Positions 1-9,591 of a stretch of DNA of 64,000 nucleotides are shown here, one piece after another. The notes beneath the pieces are model-generated. The model saw only the letters and a program-made list of their open reading frames with translations. It was not told the origin of the DNA and searched no databases. The translations under genes and the position numbers were made by a program. The first letter of the stretch is position 1, and every line of letters starts with the position of its first letter. The DNA comes from Microtetraspora glauca (lineage in GTDB: Bacteria > Actinomycetota > Actinomycetes > Streptosporangiales > Streptosporangiaceae), in NCBI GenBank assembly GCA_001570385.1, contig BBYL01000014.1, positions 62,001 to 126,000 of the forward strand, read 5' to 3'.

Positions 1-1970
1 CCGCCCAGCTCGGCGGCGCGCTCCATCATCGACGACATGCCCACGCCCGACCGCCGGTCCCGGGGCAGTCCCACGCCGTCGTCCGCGACCACCACGCGCA
101 GTTCGCCGTCGCGGCGCAGCGAAACCCGCACCCGTTCGGCGCTCGCGTGCTTGCGTACGTTCGTCAGCGCCTCCTGCACGATCCGGTAGGCCGCCACCTC
201 CGCAGCGGCCGGCAGCCCCGTGAGATCCCCCTCGACCTCGACGTCCGCCGCCAGGCCGGGGCCCGCCGCCTCCGCCAGCGCCCGTACGGCTCCCGCCAGC
301 CCGAGGTCGTCGAGCGCCGGAGGCCGCAGGCCGTACACCAGTTCCCGGATGTCGGCGGTGACCATGTCCATGCCGGCGCGCAGCTCGCACAGCAGGGAGT
401 CGGCGCCCTCCGGCGAGGTCCGCAGGGTGAGCCTGGCCATGTTGATGGTCATCGCCATCGACGTGAGCGTCTGGCCGAGGCCGTCGTGCAGGTCCCGGCG
501 CAGCCGCCGGCGCTCCTCCTCACGTGCGGTCAGGATGCGCTCCCGGGACCGGCGGAGCGCCGTGGTCAAGCGCATCGCGTGCGCGGCGTCGGCGACGTAC
601 GGCGTCAGCACCGCGATCACCCGCTCGTCGTGGGCGGCGGGGAAGCGGCGCCTGCCCGGCGGGCCGACCAGCATCAGGCCCACCGGCTCGCCGTGCCAGA
701 CCAGCGGGATCTCCCTGGCCACCCGGCCGGACTCGCCCGAGGTCGTGGTGGTCCCGTCGATCTCCACCGCGATCCCGGTGACCGACAGGCCCTCCCTGAG
801 GACGTCCAGGCAGGCGAGCAGGCCGTGCGCGGGGTCGGCATGCTGGAGCCGTCGCCGCAGCTCGGCGGCCAGCGTCATCGGGTCGCCGCGCGAGCCGTAC
901 AGCATGCGGTCGGCCAGGCGCTGGAGACCGTGCCTGAGCGGGTGGAAGAACGTCCCGGCGAACAGCGCGGCGGCCAGCCCGGCCAGCCGGTCCACCTCGG
1001 ACAGGAACAGGCTGGAGGCGGCGCTCGCCAGCATGTACACGCCGGCCACGACGCCGACCAGCCCGGCGCCGACGAGGGCGCGGCTGATCAGGGTGTCGAT
1101 GCCGTACAGGCGGTAGCGCAGGACGGCGACCGCGATGGCGGCGGGCACCAGCGGGATGGTGAACGAGGCCGTCCACCAGATCGGATCGCCGACCAGCCAG
1201 GGGACGATGAGACCGGTGAAGGCCGCCAGCGGCCAGAGGATCTGGCGGCGCTCGGCCGGGCCGGCCCGCCGGAACCGCACGGCCAGTGACGCGAGGGCCA
1301 TCCCCATCCCGGCCGTCACCGCGCCGTCCAGCACCCGGGCGACCACCTCGTGGTACGGCGCGAACGCGGCCACCGCCCACGGGTTGTGCCCGGTCAGCGG
1401 GGTCGCGGGGCCGATCAGGTCACACACCCATCCGAGGACGAGGGCGGCCGCGGCGAACCCTCCGGGGACGCACCAGCGCTTCGACAGGATGCGGCCGGTC
1501 GGGTAGAGCAGCGGCAGCAGGACCCCCAGCGCGTACGTCGTCAGGCACCAGACCGCGTGCGCGAAGAGCACGATCGCGGGGACCGACGGATGCCCGCCGT
1601 TCTGGACGATCAGGGCCGCGACGTTGAGGCTGAGGATGTTGACGGCGGCGCCGAGTCCTCCGAGGCAGAGCAGCCAGCCGAGCACGAGCCGCGGCCTGGC
1701 GATCACCAGCAACGCCCCGAACAGCGGGAACGCGGTGCCCGCCATGTCCTCGGGCGCGAACGGCAGCGGCGTGTAGGACGGCCGCGGGAGCCGCGCGGTC
1801 ACCCAGATGTCGGTCAGTTCGAGGCAGACCGACACGACGGCGATCGTGACCGCCGTGGCCCTGGCCCACGATTCGGGCACCCGCATGTACCGGGACGCCA
1901 CGTTCCCGTGGTCTCCGGTGTCAGGTTCGTCACTTACGGGCTCCCCTGCCCCTGGCTCGCGCACGGCCAC
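1..1970 (-). CDS. Sensor histidine kinase, NarL/DesK type (3' end cut by window)
   Basis: Membrane sensor kinase of a two-component system; it would autophosphorylate on His and pass the phosphate to a response regulator that is not in the window. Read on the minus strand, about the first 200 residues are several hydrophobic membrane segments, followed by a soluble sensory stretch. The HisKA_3 dimerisation helix, with the H-box RRDLHDGLGQTL, lies near residue 490, and the HATPase domain follows (N-box region EALTNVRKHA, then ADDGVGLP). The reading frame is open to base 1, so the last residues lie outside. The GTG at 1970 gives the longest product; ATG at 1886 is an alternative. The family is clear, the signal is unknown. 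Confidence 0.88.
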   Translation of the reverse strand, partial: MAVREPGAGEPVSDEPDTGDHGNVASRYMRVPESWARATAVTIAVVSVCLELTDIWVTARLPRPSYTPLPFAPEDMAGTAFPLFGALLVIARPRLVLGWLLCLGGLGAAVNILSLNVAALIVQNGGHPSVPAIVLFAHAVWCLTTYALGVLLPLLYPTGRILSKRWCVPGGFAAAALVLGWVCDLIGPATPLTGHNPWAVAAFAPYHEVVARVLDGAVTAGMGMALASLAVRFRRAGPAERRQILWPLAAFTGLIVPWLVGDPIWWTASFTIPLVPAAIAVAVLRYRLYGIDTLISRALVGAGLVGVVAGVYMLASAASSLFLSEVDRLAGLAAALFAGTFFHPLRHGLQRLADRMLYGSRGDPMTLAAELRRRLQHADPAHGLLACLDVLREGLSVTGIAVEIDGTTTTSGESGRVAREIPLVWHGEPVGLMLVGPPGRRRFPAAHDERVIAVLTPYVADAAHAMRLTTALRRSRERILTAREEERRRLRRDLHDGLGQTLTSMAMTINMARLTLRTSPEGADSLLCELRAGMDMVTADIRELVYGLRPPALDDLGLAGAVRALAEAAGPGLAADVEVEGDLTGLPAAAEVAAYRIVQEALTNVRKHASAERVRVSLRRDGELRVVVADDGVGLPRDRRSGVGMSSMMERAAELG

Positions 1971-2063
1971 CGCCCTTCAACCGGCACGTTGATCACCGGC
2001 ACCGTAACGGCCGCGGATCGCCTCCGAATGAATGACCGATCAACGGCGGTGTCCCGTTCCCTC

Positions 2064-2120
2064 GTAATGCAGGCGAAACACGCAGGGGGCACACTGGTAC
2101 GAGACCAGACGTGTAGTTTC
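2064..2120 (+). promoter_or_regulatory. glnA2 promoter region: candidate GlnR half-box and promoter element
   Basis: Positions 2064-2079 read GTAAT, six bases, GAAAC, which fits one half of the GlnR consensus (gTnAc-n6-GaAAc); the second half is degenerate. Positions 2106-2120 read CAGACGTGTAGTTTC, 14/15 identical to the element upstream of the amidotransferase gene at 5542-5556. TAGTTT at 2114-2119 could be a TG-extended -10 box, which would give glnA2 a very short leader. The GlnR assignment is weak. Confidence 0.35.
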
Positions 2121-2133
2121 CGAGGGGTACGCC

Positions 2134-3495
2134 GTGGACCGCCAGCAGGAATTTGTGCTCCGCACGCTCGAAGAGCGCGACATCCGGTTCATCCGGCTGT
2201 GGTTCACGGACGTGCTCGGCTTCCTCAAGTCGGTGGCGATAGCGCCCGCCGAGCTCGAAGGGGCCTTCGCCGAGGGCATCGGGTTCGACGGGTCGGCGAT
2301 CGAGGGCTTCTCGCGCGTCTACGAGTCCGACATGCTGGCCAAGCCGGACCCGTCCACCTTCCAGATCCTGCCGTGGCGCAGCGAGTCGCCGGGGGCGGCC
2401 CGCATGTTCTGCGACATCCTCATGCCGGACGGGTCGCCGTCGCACGCCGACCCCCGCTGGGTGCTCAAGCGCACGCTGGCCAAGGCCGCGGACATGGGGT
2501 TCACCTTCTACACCCACCCCGAGGTGGAGTTCTTCCTGCTGCGCGACCGGCCCGAGCGCGGGGAGCGGCCCATGCCGGTGGACGAGGGCGGCTACTTCGA
2601 CCACACGCCGCACAGCGCGGGCCACGACTTCCGCCGCAACGCGATCATGATGCTGGAGTCGATGGGCATCTCGGTGGAGTACAGCCACCACGAGGGGGCT
2701 CCCGGCCAGCAGGAGATCGACCTGCGGTACGCCGACGCGCTGACGACGGCCGACAACATCATGACCTTCCGCCTGGTGATGAAGGAGGTCGCCCTGGAGC
2801 AGGGCGTCTGGGCGTCCTTCATGCCCAAGCCCTTCACCGAGTACCCCGGCTCCGGCATGCACACCCACATGTCGCTGTTCGAGGGCGACAGGAACGCCTT
2901 CTACGAGCCGGGCGCCGACTACCAGCTCTCCAAGGTCGGCCGGTCCTTCATCGGCGGCCTGCTCAGGCACGCCGCCGAGATCACCGCGGTGTGCAACCAG
3001 TGGGTCAACTCGTACAAGCGGCTGTGGGGCGGCGCCGAGGCGATCGCCGGAGCGGGCGGCGAGGCGCCCTCCTACATCTGCTGGGGCCACAACAACCGGT
3101 CCGCGCTGGTCCGCGTCCCGATGTACAAGCCGCACAAGGGCGGATCGACCCGCATCGAGTTCCGGTCGCTGGACTCCTCGTGCAACCCCTACCTCGCCTT
3201 CGCGGTGATCCTCGCCGCCGGGCTCAAGGGCATCGAGCAGGGGTACGACATGCCGCCCGGCGCGGAGGACGACGTCTGGGCGCTGACCAGCGGGGAGCGC
3301 AGGGCGCTCGGCATCCAGCCGCTGCCGCAGTCGCTGGACGAGGCGATCTCGGTGATGGAGCACAGCGAGCTCGTGGCCGAGACGCTGGGAGAGCACGTCT
3401 TCGACTTCTTCCTCCGCAACAAGCGGAGTGAGTGGAGCGAGTACCGCCGCCAGGTCACCGAGTTCGAACTCGGACGGTACCTCCCGATCCTCTGA
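2134..3495 (+). CDS. glnA2: Glutamine-synthetase-family enzyme GlnA2 (possible gamma-glutamylpolyamine synthetase)
   Basis: ATP-dependent ligase of the type I glutamine synthetase family, 453 aa. The N-terminus (MDRQQEFVLRTLEERDIRF) is characteristic of actinobacterial GlnA2, whose S. coelicolor member has been reported to gamma-glutamylate polyamines. Visible elements are the GS beta-grasp domain, then the catalytic domain with PEVEFFLL, the metal/glutamate motif PGSGMHTHMS, the ATP-site NNRSALVR and FRSLDSSCNPY. At the place of the adenylylation Tyr (DKDLYELP in GlnA at 17904) it has EDDVWAL, so GlnE should not modify it. GTG start preceded by GAGGGG. It lies about 3 kb before glnE, the usual actinobacterial arrangement. 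Substrate specificity is inferred. Confidence 0.93.
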   Translation: MDRQQEFVLRTLEERDIRFIRLWFTDVLGFLKSVAIAPAELEGAFAEGIGFDGSAIEGFSRVYESDMLAKPDPSTFQILPWRSESPGAARMFCDILMPDGSPSHADPRWVLKRTLAKAADMGFTFYTHPEVEFFLLRDRPERGERPMPVDEGGYFDHTPHSAGHDFRRNAIMMLESMGISVEYSHHEGAPGQQEIDLRYADALTTADNIMTFRLVMKEVALEQGVWASFMPKPFTEYPGSGMHTHMSLFEGDRNAFYEPGADYQLSKVGRSFIGGLLRHAAEITAVCNQWVNSYKRLWGGAEAIAGAGGEAPSYICWGHNNRSALVRVPMYKPHKGGSTRIEFRSLDSSCNPYLAFAVILAAGLKGIEQGYDMPPGAEDDVWALTSGERRALGIQPLPQSLDEAISVMEHSELVAETLGEHVFDFFLRNKRSEWSEYRRQVTEFELGRYLPIL

Positions 3496-3712
3496 CGGCC
3501 GTCCGGCGTCGTCACCTCGTCACCTCGTCACCTCGCGACACGATCCGGTCGGCGCGATGGGTCCGTCGCGTCATCGTTCCGTTACGCACGGCCAACATGG
3601 CCGACATCCGGGTCTGTTTAACTTCTCTTAATCGGAGAAGCGTAAAATCGGATAGTTGGTTACGACTGATGCGGATGGGCCGTAATTGGTACGTAACGTT
3701 GGAGGGTGTTGC

Positions 3713-4474
3713 ATGACGACGGCTGCCGGGCTGCAGACCGTTCTGACCGTTCCGGAGCGATTCCGGGGCCCCGAGGGAACAGCCAACGGCGGCTGGATCT
3801 CGGGAACGCTGGCCGGTCTGCTGACCGGCGCGTGTCATGACTCGGCCGTCGAGGTCACCCTCCATAGACCGGTGCCGCTGGAGACGGAGCTCGGTGTCGC
3901 GCACGTGGGCAACACCCTCGCCCTCGGCGACGCCGAGCGGCATCTCGCCGAGGCCATTCCGGTCGCCGAGCACCTGACGCCGCCGCCGTTCGTGCCGTTC
4001 ACCGACGCCGCGCGGGCCGAGGCGGGCTTCGCCGGTCTGCGCGGGCACGCCATCGCCGGATGCTTCGCCTGCGGGCTGCGCGAGCCGGGCGACGGCCTGC
4101 GCATCTTCCCCGGCCCGGTCCCGGAGACCGGCGCCGTCGCCGCCGGCTGGCGGGTCCCGGTCAACGTGACCGACGAGGACGGCGTCGTACCCGACTCGAT
4201 CATCTGGTCCGCCCTCGACTGCGTGACCTTCTGGGCGCACTTCGGCGGGCCGGACGCGTCGCCGGACGACCACCCCCAGCCGGGCCAGTCCGCCCTCCTC
4301 GGCCGCCTGACCGCGCAGGTCTACCGCCGGGTCTACCCCCTCGGCAGGTACTCGGTGGTGGGCCGGGTCTCGGGCCGCGAGGGGCGCAAGCTCTTCGGCG
4401 AGAGCGCGGTCTACGAGGTCGACGGCACCCTGGTCGCCGCCGCCAAGGCCACCTGGATCGTTCCGCGCGCCTGA
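3713..4474 (+). CDS. Hotdog-fold-like conserved hypothetical protein
   Basis: Soluble protein of about 253 aa, resembling actinobacterial hotdog/thioesterase-superfamily proteins. A glycine-rich N-terminal motif (GPEGTANGGWISG) and a C-terminal strand ending KATWIVPR look like two hotdog halves. In the middle is GCFACGL, a CxxC pair of unknown role. ATG at 3713 is chosen because GGAGGG precedes it at the right spacing; upstream codons in frame have no ribosome site. It stands alone, ending in a strong hairpin at 4503-4549. No specific substrate can be assigned. Confidence 0.72.
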   Translation: MTTAAGLQTVLTVPERFRGPEGTANGGWISGTLAGLLTGACHDSAVEVTLHRPVPLETELGVAHVGNTLALGDAERHLAEAIPVAEHLTPPPFVPFTDAARAEAGFAGLRGHAIAGCFACGLREPGDGLRIFPGPVPETGAVAAGWRVPVNVTDEDGVVPDSIIWSALDCVTFWAHFGGPDASPDDHPQPGQSALLGRLTAQVYRRVYPLGRYSVVGRVSGREGRKLFGESAVYEVDGTLVAAAKATWIVPRA

Positions 4475-4502
4475 GCCGGTGACATCCGGCCCGACGAGCG
4501 TC

Positions 4503-4549
4503 CGGCGGCCCGTGGTCCCCGCGAGAGCGGGTGAGACCACGGGCCGCCG
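4503..4549. terminator. Perfect 15-bp hairpin between convergent genes
   Basis: CGGCGGCCCGTGGTC at 4503-4517 pairs perfectly with 4535-4549 around a 17-nt loop. It lies between the stop codons of two convergent genes and can serve both directions. Confidence 0.8.
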
Positions 4550-4597
4550 TCCGTTTCCCGGGCGGGCCTTCCCGAGGGTGGTCCGCCCGAACGGTGG

Positions 4598-5458
4598 TCA
4601 GCCGGTGGTCAGCCGGTCCACGACGGTACGGACGCAGCGGTCGTCGAAGACGATCGTGTAGTGGTTGCAGTCCTCGACGACCTCGTCCTTGAGATCGGGG
4701 AGCCGACCGGTCCAGTGCGCGGCGAGATCGTCGGGGAGCATCCCGACCTCCTGGTTCAGCAGGCCGCGCGGCGCCCGCAGCAGGCTGAGCGGCACCGTGA
4801 TGCTCTCCAGCGCCGCGCCGACCTCGTCCGCGCCGGTCAGCAGCCACCGGCCGTCCTGCCGTACGGCGTCCTCCTGGGCGCGGGACCTGATGGCGTCGGA
4901 CGGGCCGGTCGCGTCGTACCGTACGTACTCCTCCACGAGGGGAGACCAGCCTCCGGCGAACGCCGGGTGGACCTTGAAGAAACCGATGTAGTCGTCCACG
5001 CTCGGATAGGTCTGGCTCAACCGCGCGATGGCGGGGCCGAGTGTGAGTTCCAGCACCGCGTCCGGGTCGGCCCCCGGCGGCATCGGCAGCGGAAGCCCGC
5101 CGTCGATCAGGACCACCCTGGAGTAGTCGCGCCTCGCGCCGTGCAGGGCGGCGACGTACGCGCCCATCGAGTGGCCGGTGAGCACCGCGGTGTCGTCCGC
5201 GCCGACGTGCTCGGCGACGAGGTCCAGGTCCTCCGCGTGCCGCGGCAGGCCGTACGGGCCGGAGACGTCCGCGCTGTGGCCGCGCCCGCGCAGGTCGACG
5301 GCGACCAGCGACCATCCGGCCGGGAGCGCCTCGCCCACCGCGCGCCAGGCCATGAGAGAGGCGGTGATGCCGTGCGCCGCGATGATCTGGCGCGGTCCCT
5401 CGCCGAACGTGGCGATCCGCAGCTTTCCACCCGGTACCGCGACCTCGTCGAACCGCAT
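4598..5458 (-). CDS. Alpha/beta hydrolase
   Basis: Cytosolic alpha/beta-hydrolase-fold enzyme of about 286 aa. It shows the oxyanion-hole motif AAHGITAS, the strand VDLRGRGHS, the nucleophile elbow TGHSMGAY (catalytic Ser near residue 105) and a C-terminal catalytic His in EDCNHYTIVFD. The start was set at ATG 5458 because GGAGGAG lies just before it; a TTG five codons upstream would lack that site. Divergent from the amidotransferase gene. The substrate (an ester, lactone or amide) cannot be told from the sequence. Confidence 0.85.
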   Translation of the reverse strand: MRFDEVAVPGGKLRIATFGEGPRQIIAAHGITASLMAWRAVGEALPAGWSLVAVDLRGRGHSADVSGPYGLPRHAEDLDLVAEHVGADDTAVLTGHSMGAYVAALHGARRDYSRVVLIDGGLPLPMPPGADPDAVLELTLGPAIARLSQTYPSVDDYIGFFKVHPAFAGGWSPLVEEYVRYDATGPSDAIRSRAQEDAVRQDGRWLLTGADEVGAALESITVPLSLLRAPRGLLNQEVGMLPDDLAAHWTGRLPDLKDEVVEDCNHYTIVFDDRCVRTVVDRLTTG

Positions 5459-5541
5459 CGGCTCCTCCAGCAATGAAAGATCTTTCTGGCACTGTTTCCG
5501 GCACTGTACGGCAGCGACACCACAAAAGGTACGTCCAGTGA

Positions 5542-5556
5542 CAGACGTGTAATTTC
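5542..5556 (+). promoter_or_regulatory. Promoter element shared with glnA2; probable leaderless start
   Basis: CAGACGTGTAATTTC differs in one base from the element at 2106-2120 in front of glnA2. TAATTT (5550-5555) would be the -10 box; ATG 5566 follows 10 nt later and no Shine-Dalgarno sequence is present, as expected for a leaderless mRNA. Confidence 0.45.
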
Positions 5557-5565
5557 TCCCCCCTT

Positions 5566-6300
5566 ATGCTCGTCGGCATGAGCGAACGTGTCGTCGTGAT
5601 CGAGCATGAGGTCGGCGCGGGCCTGGGATTCTTCGCAGGCTGGCTGGAGGACGCGGGGATCGGATACGAGATCGTCCGGCCCCACAGGGGAGAGGCCGTC
5701 CCCACGGACCCTGGAGCCGGGCTGGTCGTGCTCGGCGGATCACCGTCGGCGTGGGACGACGAGGGGTGCGCCTGGCTGCCGGACGTCCGGCACCTGATCG
5801 CCGGAGCGGTGGAGAGCGGCGTCCCGACGCTGGGCATCTGCCTCGGCGCGCAGCTCATGACCATCGCGTGCGGCGGCACGGTCGAGCGCGGAACGGACGG
5901 CCTGGAGATCGGGCTCTGCTCCATCGAGCTGCTCCCCGAGGCGGCGGGTGACCGGCTGTTCGGCCCGGTCGCGGAGGCGATGCCGGAGCCGGAGGCCGTG
6001 CAGTACCACTACGACGCGATGACCGAGCTTCCCCCCGGCGCGGTACGGCTCGCGACGGGATCGCCCTACCCCAACCAGGCGTACCGGCTCGGCGAATCCG
6101 CGTGGGCGGTGCAGTTCCACCCGGAGGCGACGGCGGAGATCTTCATGAGCTGGACCGCCGAGGGTGAGCTGGCCGATCAGGACGTCGCGGAGCTGGACCG
6201 CGGCGTGAAGGAGAGCGAGGCGAACCTCCAGGCGGCGTGGCGCCCACTGGCCGAGGGCTTCGCCGCGCTGGTGCGGGAGCGCCTGACGGGAACACCGTGA
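5566..6300 (+). CDS. Class I glutamine amidotransferase (GATase1-like hydrolase)
   Basis: Triad-type glutamine amidotransferase domain protein of 244 aa without a fused synthase. The nucleophile is in GICLGAQL (Cys near residue 97) and the His/Glu pair in VQFHPEAT, so the triad is complete. It may release ammonia from glutamine, or hydrolyse a gamma-glutamyl compound like PuuD. The second option is attractive because its promoter element nearly repeats that of glnA2, a likely gamma-glutamylpolyamine synthetase. ATG 5566 suits leaderless translation; ATG 5578 is the alternative. It is followed by glnE. Confidence 0.85.
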   Translation: MLVGMSERVVVIEHEVGAGLGFFAGWLEDAGIGYEIVRPHRGEAVPTDPGAGLVVLGGSPSAWDDEGCAWLPDVRHLIAGAVESGVPTLGICLGAQLMTIACGGTVERGTDGLEIGLCSIELLPEAAGDRLFGPVAEAMPEPEAVQYHYDAMTELPPGAVRLATGSPYPNQAYRLGESAWAVQFHPEATAEIFMSWTAEGELADQDVAELDRGVKESEANLQAAWRPLAEGFAALVRERLTGTP

Positions 6301-6484
6301 GGCGGGAGGCCCGCGCCCAAAGCGCGTGATGGCCTGATTACGCAGAGAAACCGCTAAGGACGGCGCACAAGCCCACGGGTTACCGTGTGCGCCGGGGGCG
6401 GCGCGCGGTCCGGCGCGCCAGAGCCGATCTTAGCGAGGAGGCTTCTCCCGCCATGTGTACCGTTGCTGGGAAGGCCCGTCCACG

Positions 6485-9400
6485 ATGGCCGATGTGATGA
6501 TCGACGTCGAGCTGGAAGAAGGCACGGTGAACGCCGACTCCCGGATGCAGACCACCGCGGGGCGCCTGGCCAGGCTCGGATTCGCCGACGGTGCCAGGGC
6601 CGAGCGGCTGCTGGACGAGCTCGGCCCGGAGGCGGTCGGCGACCTCGGCCTGCTCGACGACCTGATGGCGACCGCCGACCCCGATCTCGCGCTCACGTCG
6701 CTGAGCCGCCTGGTCGAGCGTGACCCGAGCGTCCTCGGCGCGTTCCGGGCCGATCCGGCGCTGCGCGAAAGGCTGCTCCGCGTCTTCGGCCTGAGCGCCG
6801 CCCTCGGTGACCACGTCGTCCGGCACCCGGAGCACCTGCGGCTCCTGGAGAACACCCCCGAGAGCCCGGACCGGCCCACCGACCGCGAACTGCGGGAGGA
6901 ACTGTCGGCCGCGGTCTCCCCGTTCCCGCACGACCACCGGGCCGCGATCGAGGCGCTCCGCGTGGCGTACCGGGGCAGGCTGCTGCACCTCGCGGCACGC
7001 GACGTGATGAGGGAGTCCTCGTTCGCGGAGACCGCCGCCGAGCTGTCCGACCTGGCCGGCGCGGCGCTCGACGCCGCCCTGACCATCGCGCGCGCCGAGG
7101 TCGCCGACGCGGGTGACGTGCGGCTCGCCGTCATCGGGATGGGCAAGTGCGGCGCGAGGGAGCTCAACTACATCTCCGACGTCGATGTGATCTTCGTGGC
7201 CGAGCCGGGGGACGGCGCCGACGAGACGAAGGCGCTCCAGATCGCGACCAGGCTGGCCCAGACCATGATGCGGGCCTGCTCGGAGAGCACCCCCGAGGGC
7301 TCCCTCTGGGAGGTCGACGCGGGCTTGCGTCCCGAGGGCAGGATGGGCCCGCTGGTCCGTACGCTCGACAGCCACCTGACGTACTACCGCCGATGGGCCA
7401 AGACCTGGGAGTTCCAGGCGCTGCTCAAGGCCAGGCCGGTCGCCGGAGACCTGGAGCTCGGCCAGGAGTACGTCGCGGCGGTCAACGAGCTGGTCTGGCA
7501 GGCCGCGGCCAGGGACAACTTCGTCGAGGACGTGCAGGCGATGCGCCGCCGGGTGGAGGCCCAGGTCAGAGCCGGTGACGCCGAACGCCAGATCAAGCTC
7601 GGGCCCGGCGGCCTGCGCGACATCGAGTTCGCGGTCCAGCTCCTCCAACTCGTGCACGGGCGATCCGACCCGCTGCTGCGTCGCCGGGCCACGCTGTCCG
7701 CGCTCGCCGCCCTGTCCAGAGGCGGATATGTCGGACGGGAGGACGCCAAGGCGCTCGCGGAGGCGTACACCTTCCTGCGCCAGGTCGAGCACCTGATCCA
7801 GCTCCACCGGCTGCGCCGTACGCACGTCGTGCCGTCGGAGATCGCCGACCTGCGCAGGATCGGGCGCGGTCTCGGGATGACGAGCGATCCCGTCGGAGAG
7901 TTCACCACGACGTGGAAGCGGCACGCGCTGGAGGCGCGGCGGCTGCACGAGAAGCTGTTCTACCGGCCCCTCCTCCAGGCCGTCGCGCGCTTGCCCGAGA
8001 CCGAGACGCGGCTGTCCACCGCGGCGGCCACGGCCCGGCTCGAAGCGCTCGGATACACCGACGCCGAAGGCGCGCTGCGCCACATCGCCGCCCTCACCAG
8101 CGGAGTGTCCCGCCGGGCCGCGATCCAGCGCACCCTGCTGCCGGTCATGCTCGGCTGGTTCGCCGACGCCCCGGATCCGGACGCGGGCCTCCTCGGGTTC
8201 CGGCAGATCAGTGACAAGCTCGGGGCCACCCCGTGGTACCTGCGGTTGCTGCGCGACGAGACCGCCGTCGCCGAGCGGCTCGCCCGGCTGCTCGGGACCA
8301 GCCGCTATGTGACCGGGCTGCTGTTGCACGCGCCCGACGCCGTCGCGATCCTCGGCTCCGACGCCGAGCTCGCCGTACGGCCCGCCGCGGCCCTGGCGGG
8401 CGAGGCCGCCGCGGCGGTGGACAGGCACGGCGAGGAGGCGGAGACCGCCGTCGCCGCGGTCCGCGCGCTGCGCCGCAGGGAACTGCTCCGTACGGCGTGC
8501 GCGGATCTGTCCGGACTGCTCGACATCGAGCAGGTGGGGCAGGCGCTCTCCGCGCTGAACGACGTGACCATCCAGGCCGCGCTCGACGCCGCGATCAACA
8601 AGGTGAGCGTCGAGCGGCGGGAGGCGCCCCCGACCAGGATCGCCGTGATCGCGATGGGCCGGCTGGGCGGCATGGAGAGCTCGTACGCGAGCGACGCCGA
8701 CGTGATGTTCGTCCACGCGCCGCTGCCGGGAGCCGCCGACCGGGAGGCGACGGACGCGGCCCACGCCGTCGCCGAGGAGCTGCGCAGGCTGCTCGCCCTG
8801 CAGGCCCCCGATCCGCCGCTGCTGGTGGACGCCGGGCTGCGTCCCGAGGGAAGGCAGGGGCCGCTGGTCAGGACGATCGCGTCCTACAAGGCGTACTACG
8901 ACCGCTGGTCGTCCCACTGGGAGGCCCAGGCGCTGCTGCGGGCCCGGTTCTGTGCCGGGGACGCCGCGCTCGGCGCCGAGTTCACCGACATGATCGACCC
9001 GGTACGGTACCCCGCCGAGGGCATCCCGGCCGACGCGGTACGGGAGATCCGCAAGCTGAAGGCCCGGATGGAGGCCGAACGGCTGCCGCGCGGCGCCGAT
9101 CCCGCCCTGCACACCAAGCTGGGCAGGGGCGGGCTCTCCGACGTGGAGTGGGTGGCCCAGCTCATCCAGCTCCGCCACGCGGGAGCCGTACCCGCGCTGC
9201 GCACGACGCGGACGCTCGACGCGCTGCGGGCCGCCGTGGCGGAGGGGCTGCTGTCGAGCGAGGACGAGGCCGCCCTCGACCGGGCCTGGCGGTTCGTCTC
9301 CCGGATCAGGGACGCCATCATGCTCGTCAGGGGCCGCGCCGGGGACATGATCCCCACGGCCGTCAAGGAGCGGGCGCTGATCGCCCGGGCGCTCGGCTAC

Positions 9401-9493
9401 CCGCCGGACGGTTCCGAGGACTTCATCGAGGACTACCGCCGCGTCACCCGCCGGGCGAGGGCGGTCGCGGAGCGCGTGTTCTACGAGGACTGA
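6485..9493 (+). CDS. glnE: Bifunctional glutamine synthetase adenylyltransferase/deadenylase GlnE
   Basis: Controls glutamine synthetase by adding or removing AMP on the conserved Tyr of GlnA (present in the gene at 17904-19328). About 1000 aa with the duplicated family layout. The N-terminal deadenylylase nucleotidyltransferase motif (GMGKCGARELNYISDVD, near residue 220) is followed by a helical regulatory region, then the C-terminal adenylyltransferase motif (AMGRLGGMESSYASDADV, near residue 725), each with helical GlnD/PII-uridylyltransferase-type segments behind it. The start is uncertain: ATG 6485 (GGGAAGG 10 nt upstream) or GTG 6527 (GAAGAAGG just before). Length agrees with actinobacterial GlnE. 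Confidence 0.96.
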   Translation: MADVMIDVELEEGTVNADSRMQTTAGRLARLGFADGARAERLLDELGPEAVGDLGLLDDLMATADPDLALTSLSRLVERDPSVLGAFRADPALRERLLRVFGLSAALGDHVVRHPEHLRLLENTPESPDRPTDRELREELSAAVSPFPHDHRAAIEALRVAYRGRLLHLAARDVMRESSFAETAAELSDLAGAALDAALTIARAEVADAGDVRLAVIGMGKCGARELNYISDVDVIFVAEPGDGADETKALQIATRLAQTMMRACSESTPEGSLWEVDAGLRPEGRMGPLVRTLDSHLTYYRRWAKTWEFQALLKARPVAGDLELGQEYVAAVNELVWQAAARDNFVEDVQAMRRRVEAQVRAGDAERQIKLGPGGLRDIEFAVQLLQLVHGRSDPLLRRRATLSALAALSRGGYVGREDAKALAEAYTFLRQVEHLIQLHRLRRTHVVPSEIADLRRIGRGLGMTSDPVGEFTTTWKRHALEARRLHEKLFYRPLLQAVARLPETETRLSTAAATARLEALGYTDAEGALRHIAALTSGVSRRAAIQRTLLPVMLGWFADAPDPDAGLLGFRQISDKLGATPWYLRLLRDETAVAERLARLLGTSRYVTGLLLHAPDAVAILGSDAELAVRPAAALAGEAAAAVDRHGEEAETAVAAVRALRRRELLRTACADLSGLLDIEQVGQALSALNDVTIQAALDAAINKVSVERREAPPTRIAVIAMGRLGGMESSYASDADVMFVHAPLPGAADREATDAAHAVAEELRRLLALQAPDPPLLVDAGLRPEGRQGPLVRTIASYKAYYDRWSSHWEAQALLRARFCAGDAALGAEFTDMIDPVRYPAEGIPADAVREIRKLKARMEAERLPRGADPALHTKLGRGGLSDVEWVAQLIQLRHAGAVPALRTTRTLDALRAAVAEGLLSSEDEAALDRAWRFVSRIRDAIMLVRGRAGDMIPTAVKERALIARALGYPPDGSEDFIEDYRRVTRRARAVAERVFYED

Positions 9494-9591
9494 TCGTCAG
9501 GACCGGACCGCGTGATCTTTCTGGTGCGGCAGTGACGCGTGCCGTGATGTGCCGAGTCCGTTGCGCCCCGACGACACGCGGGTGTATCAAC

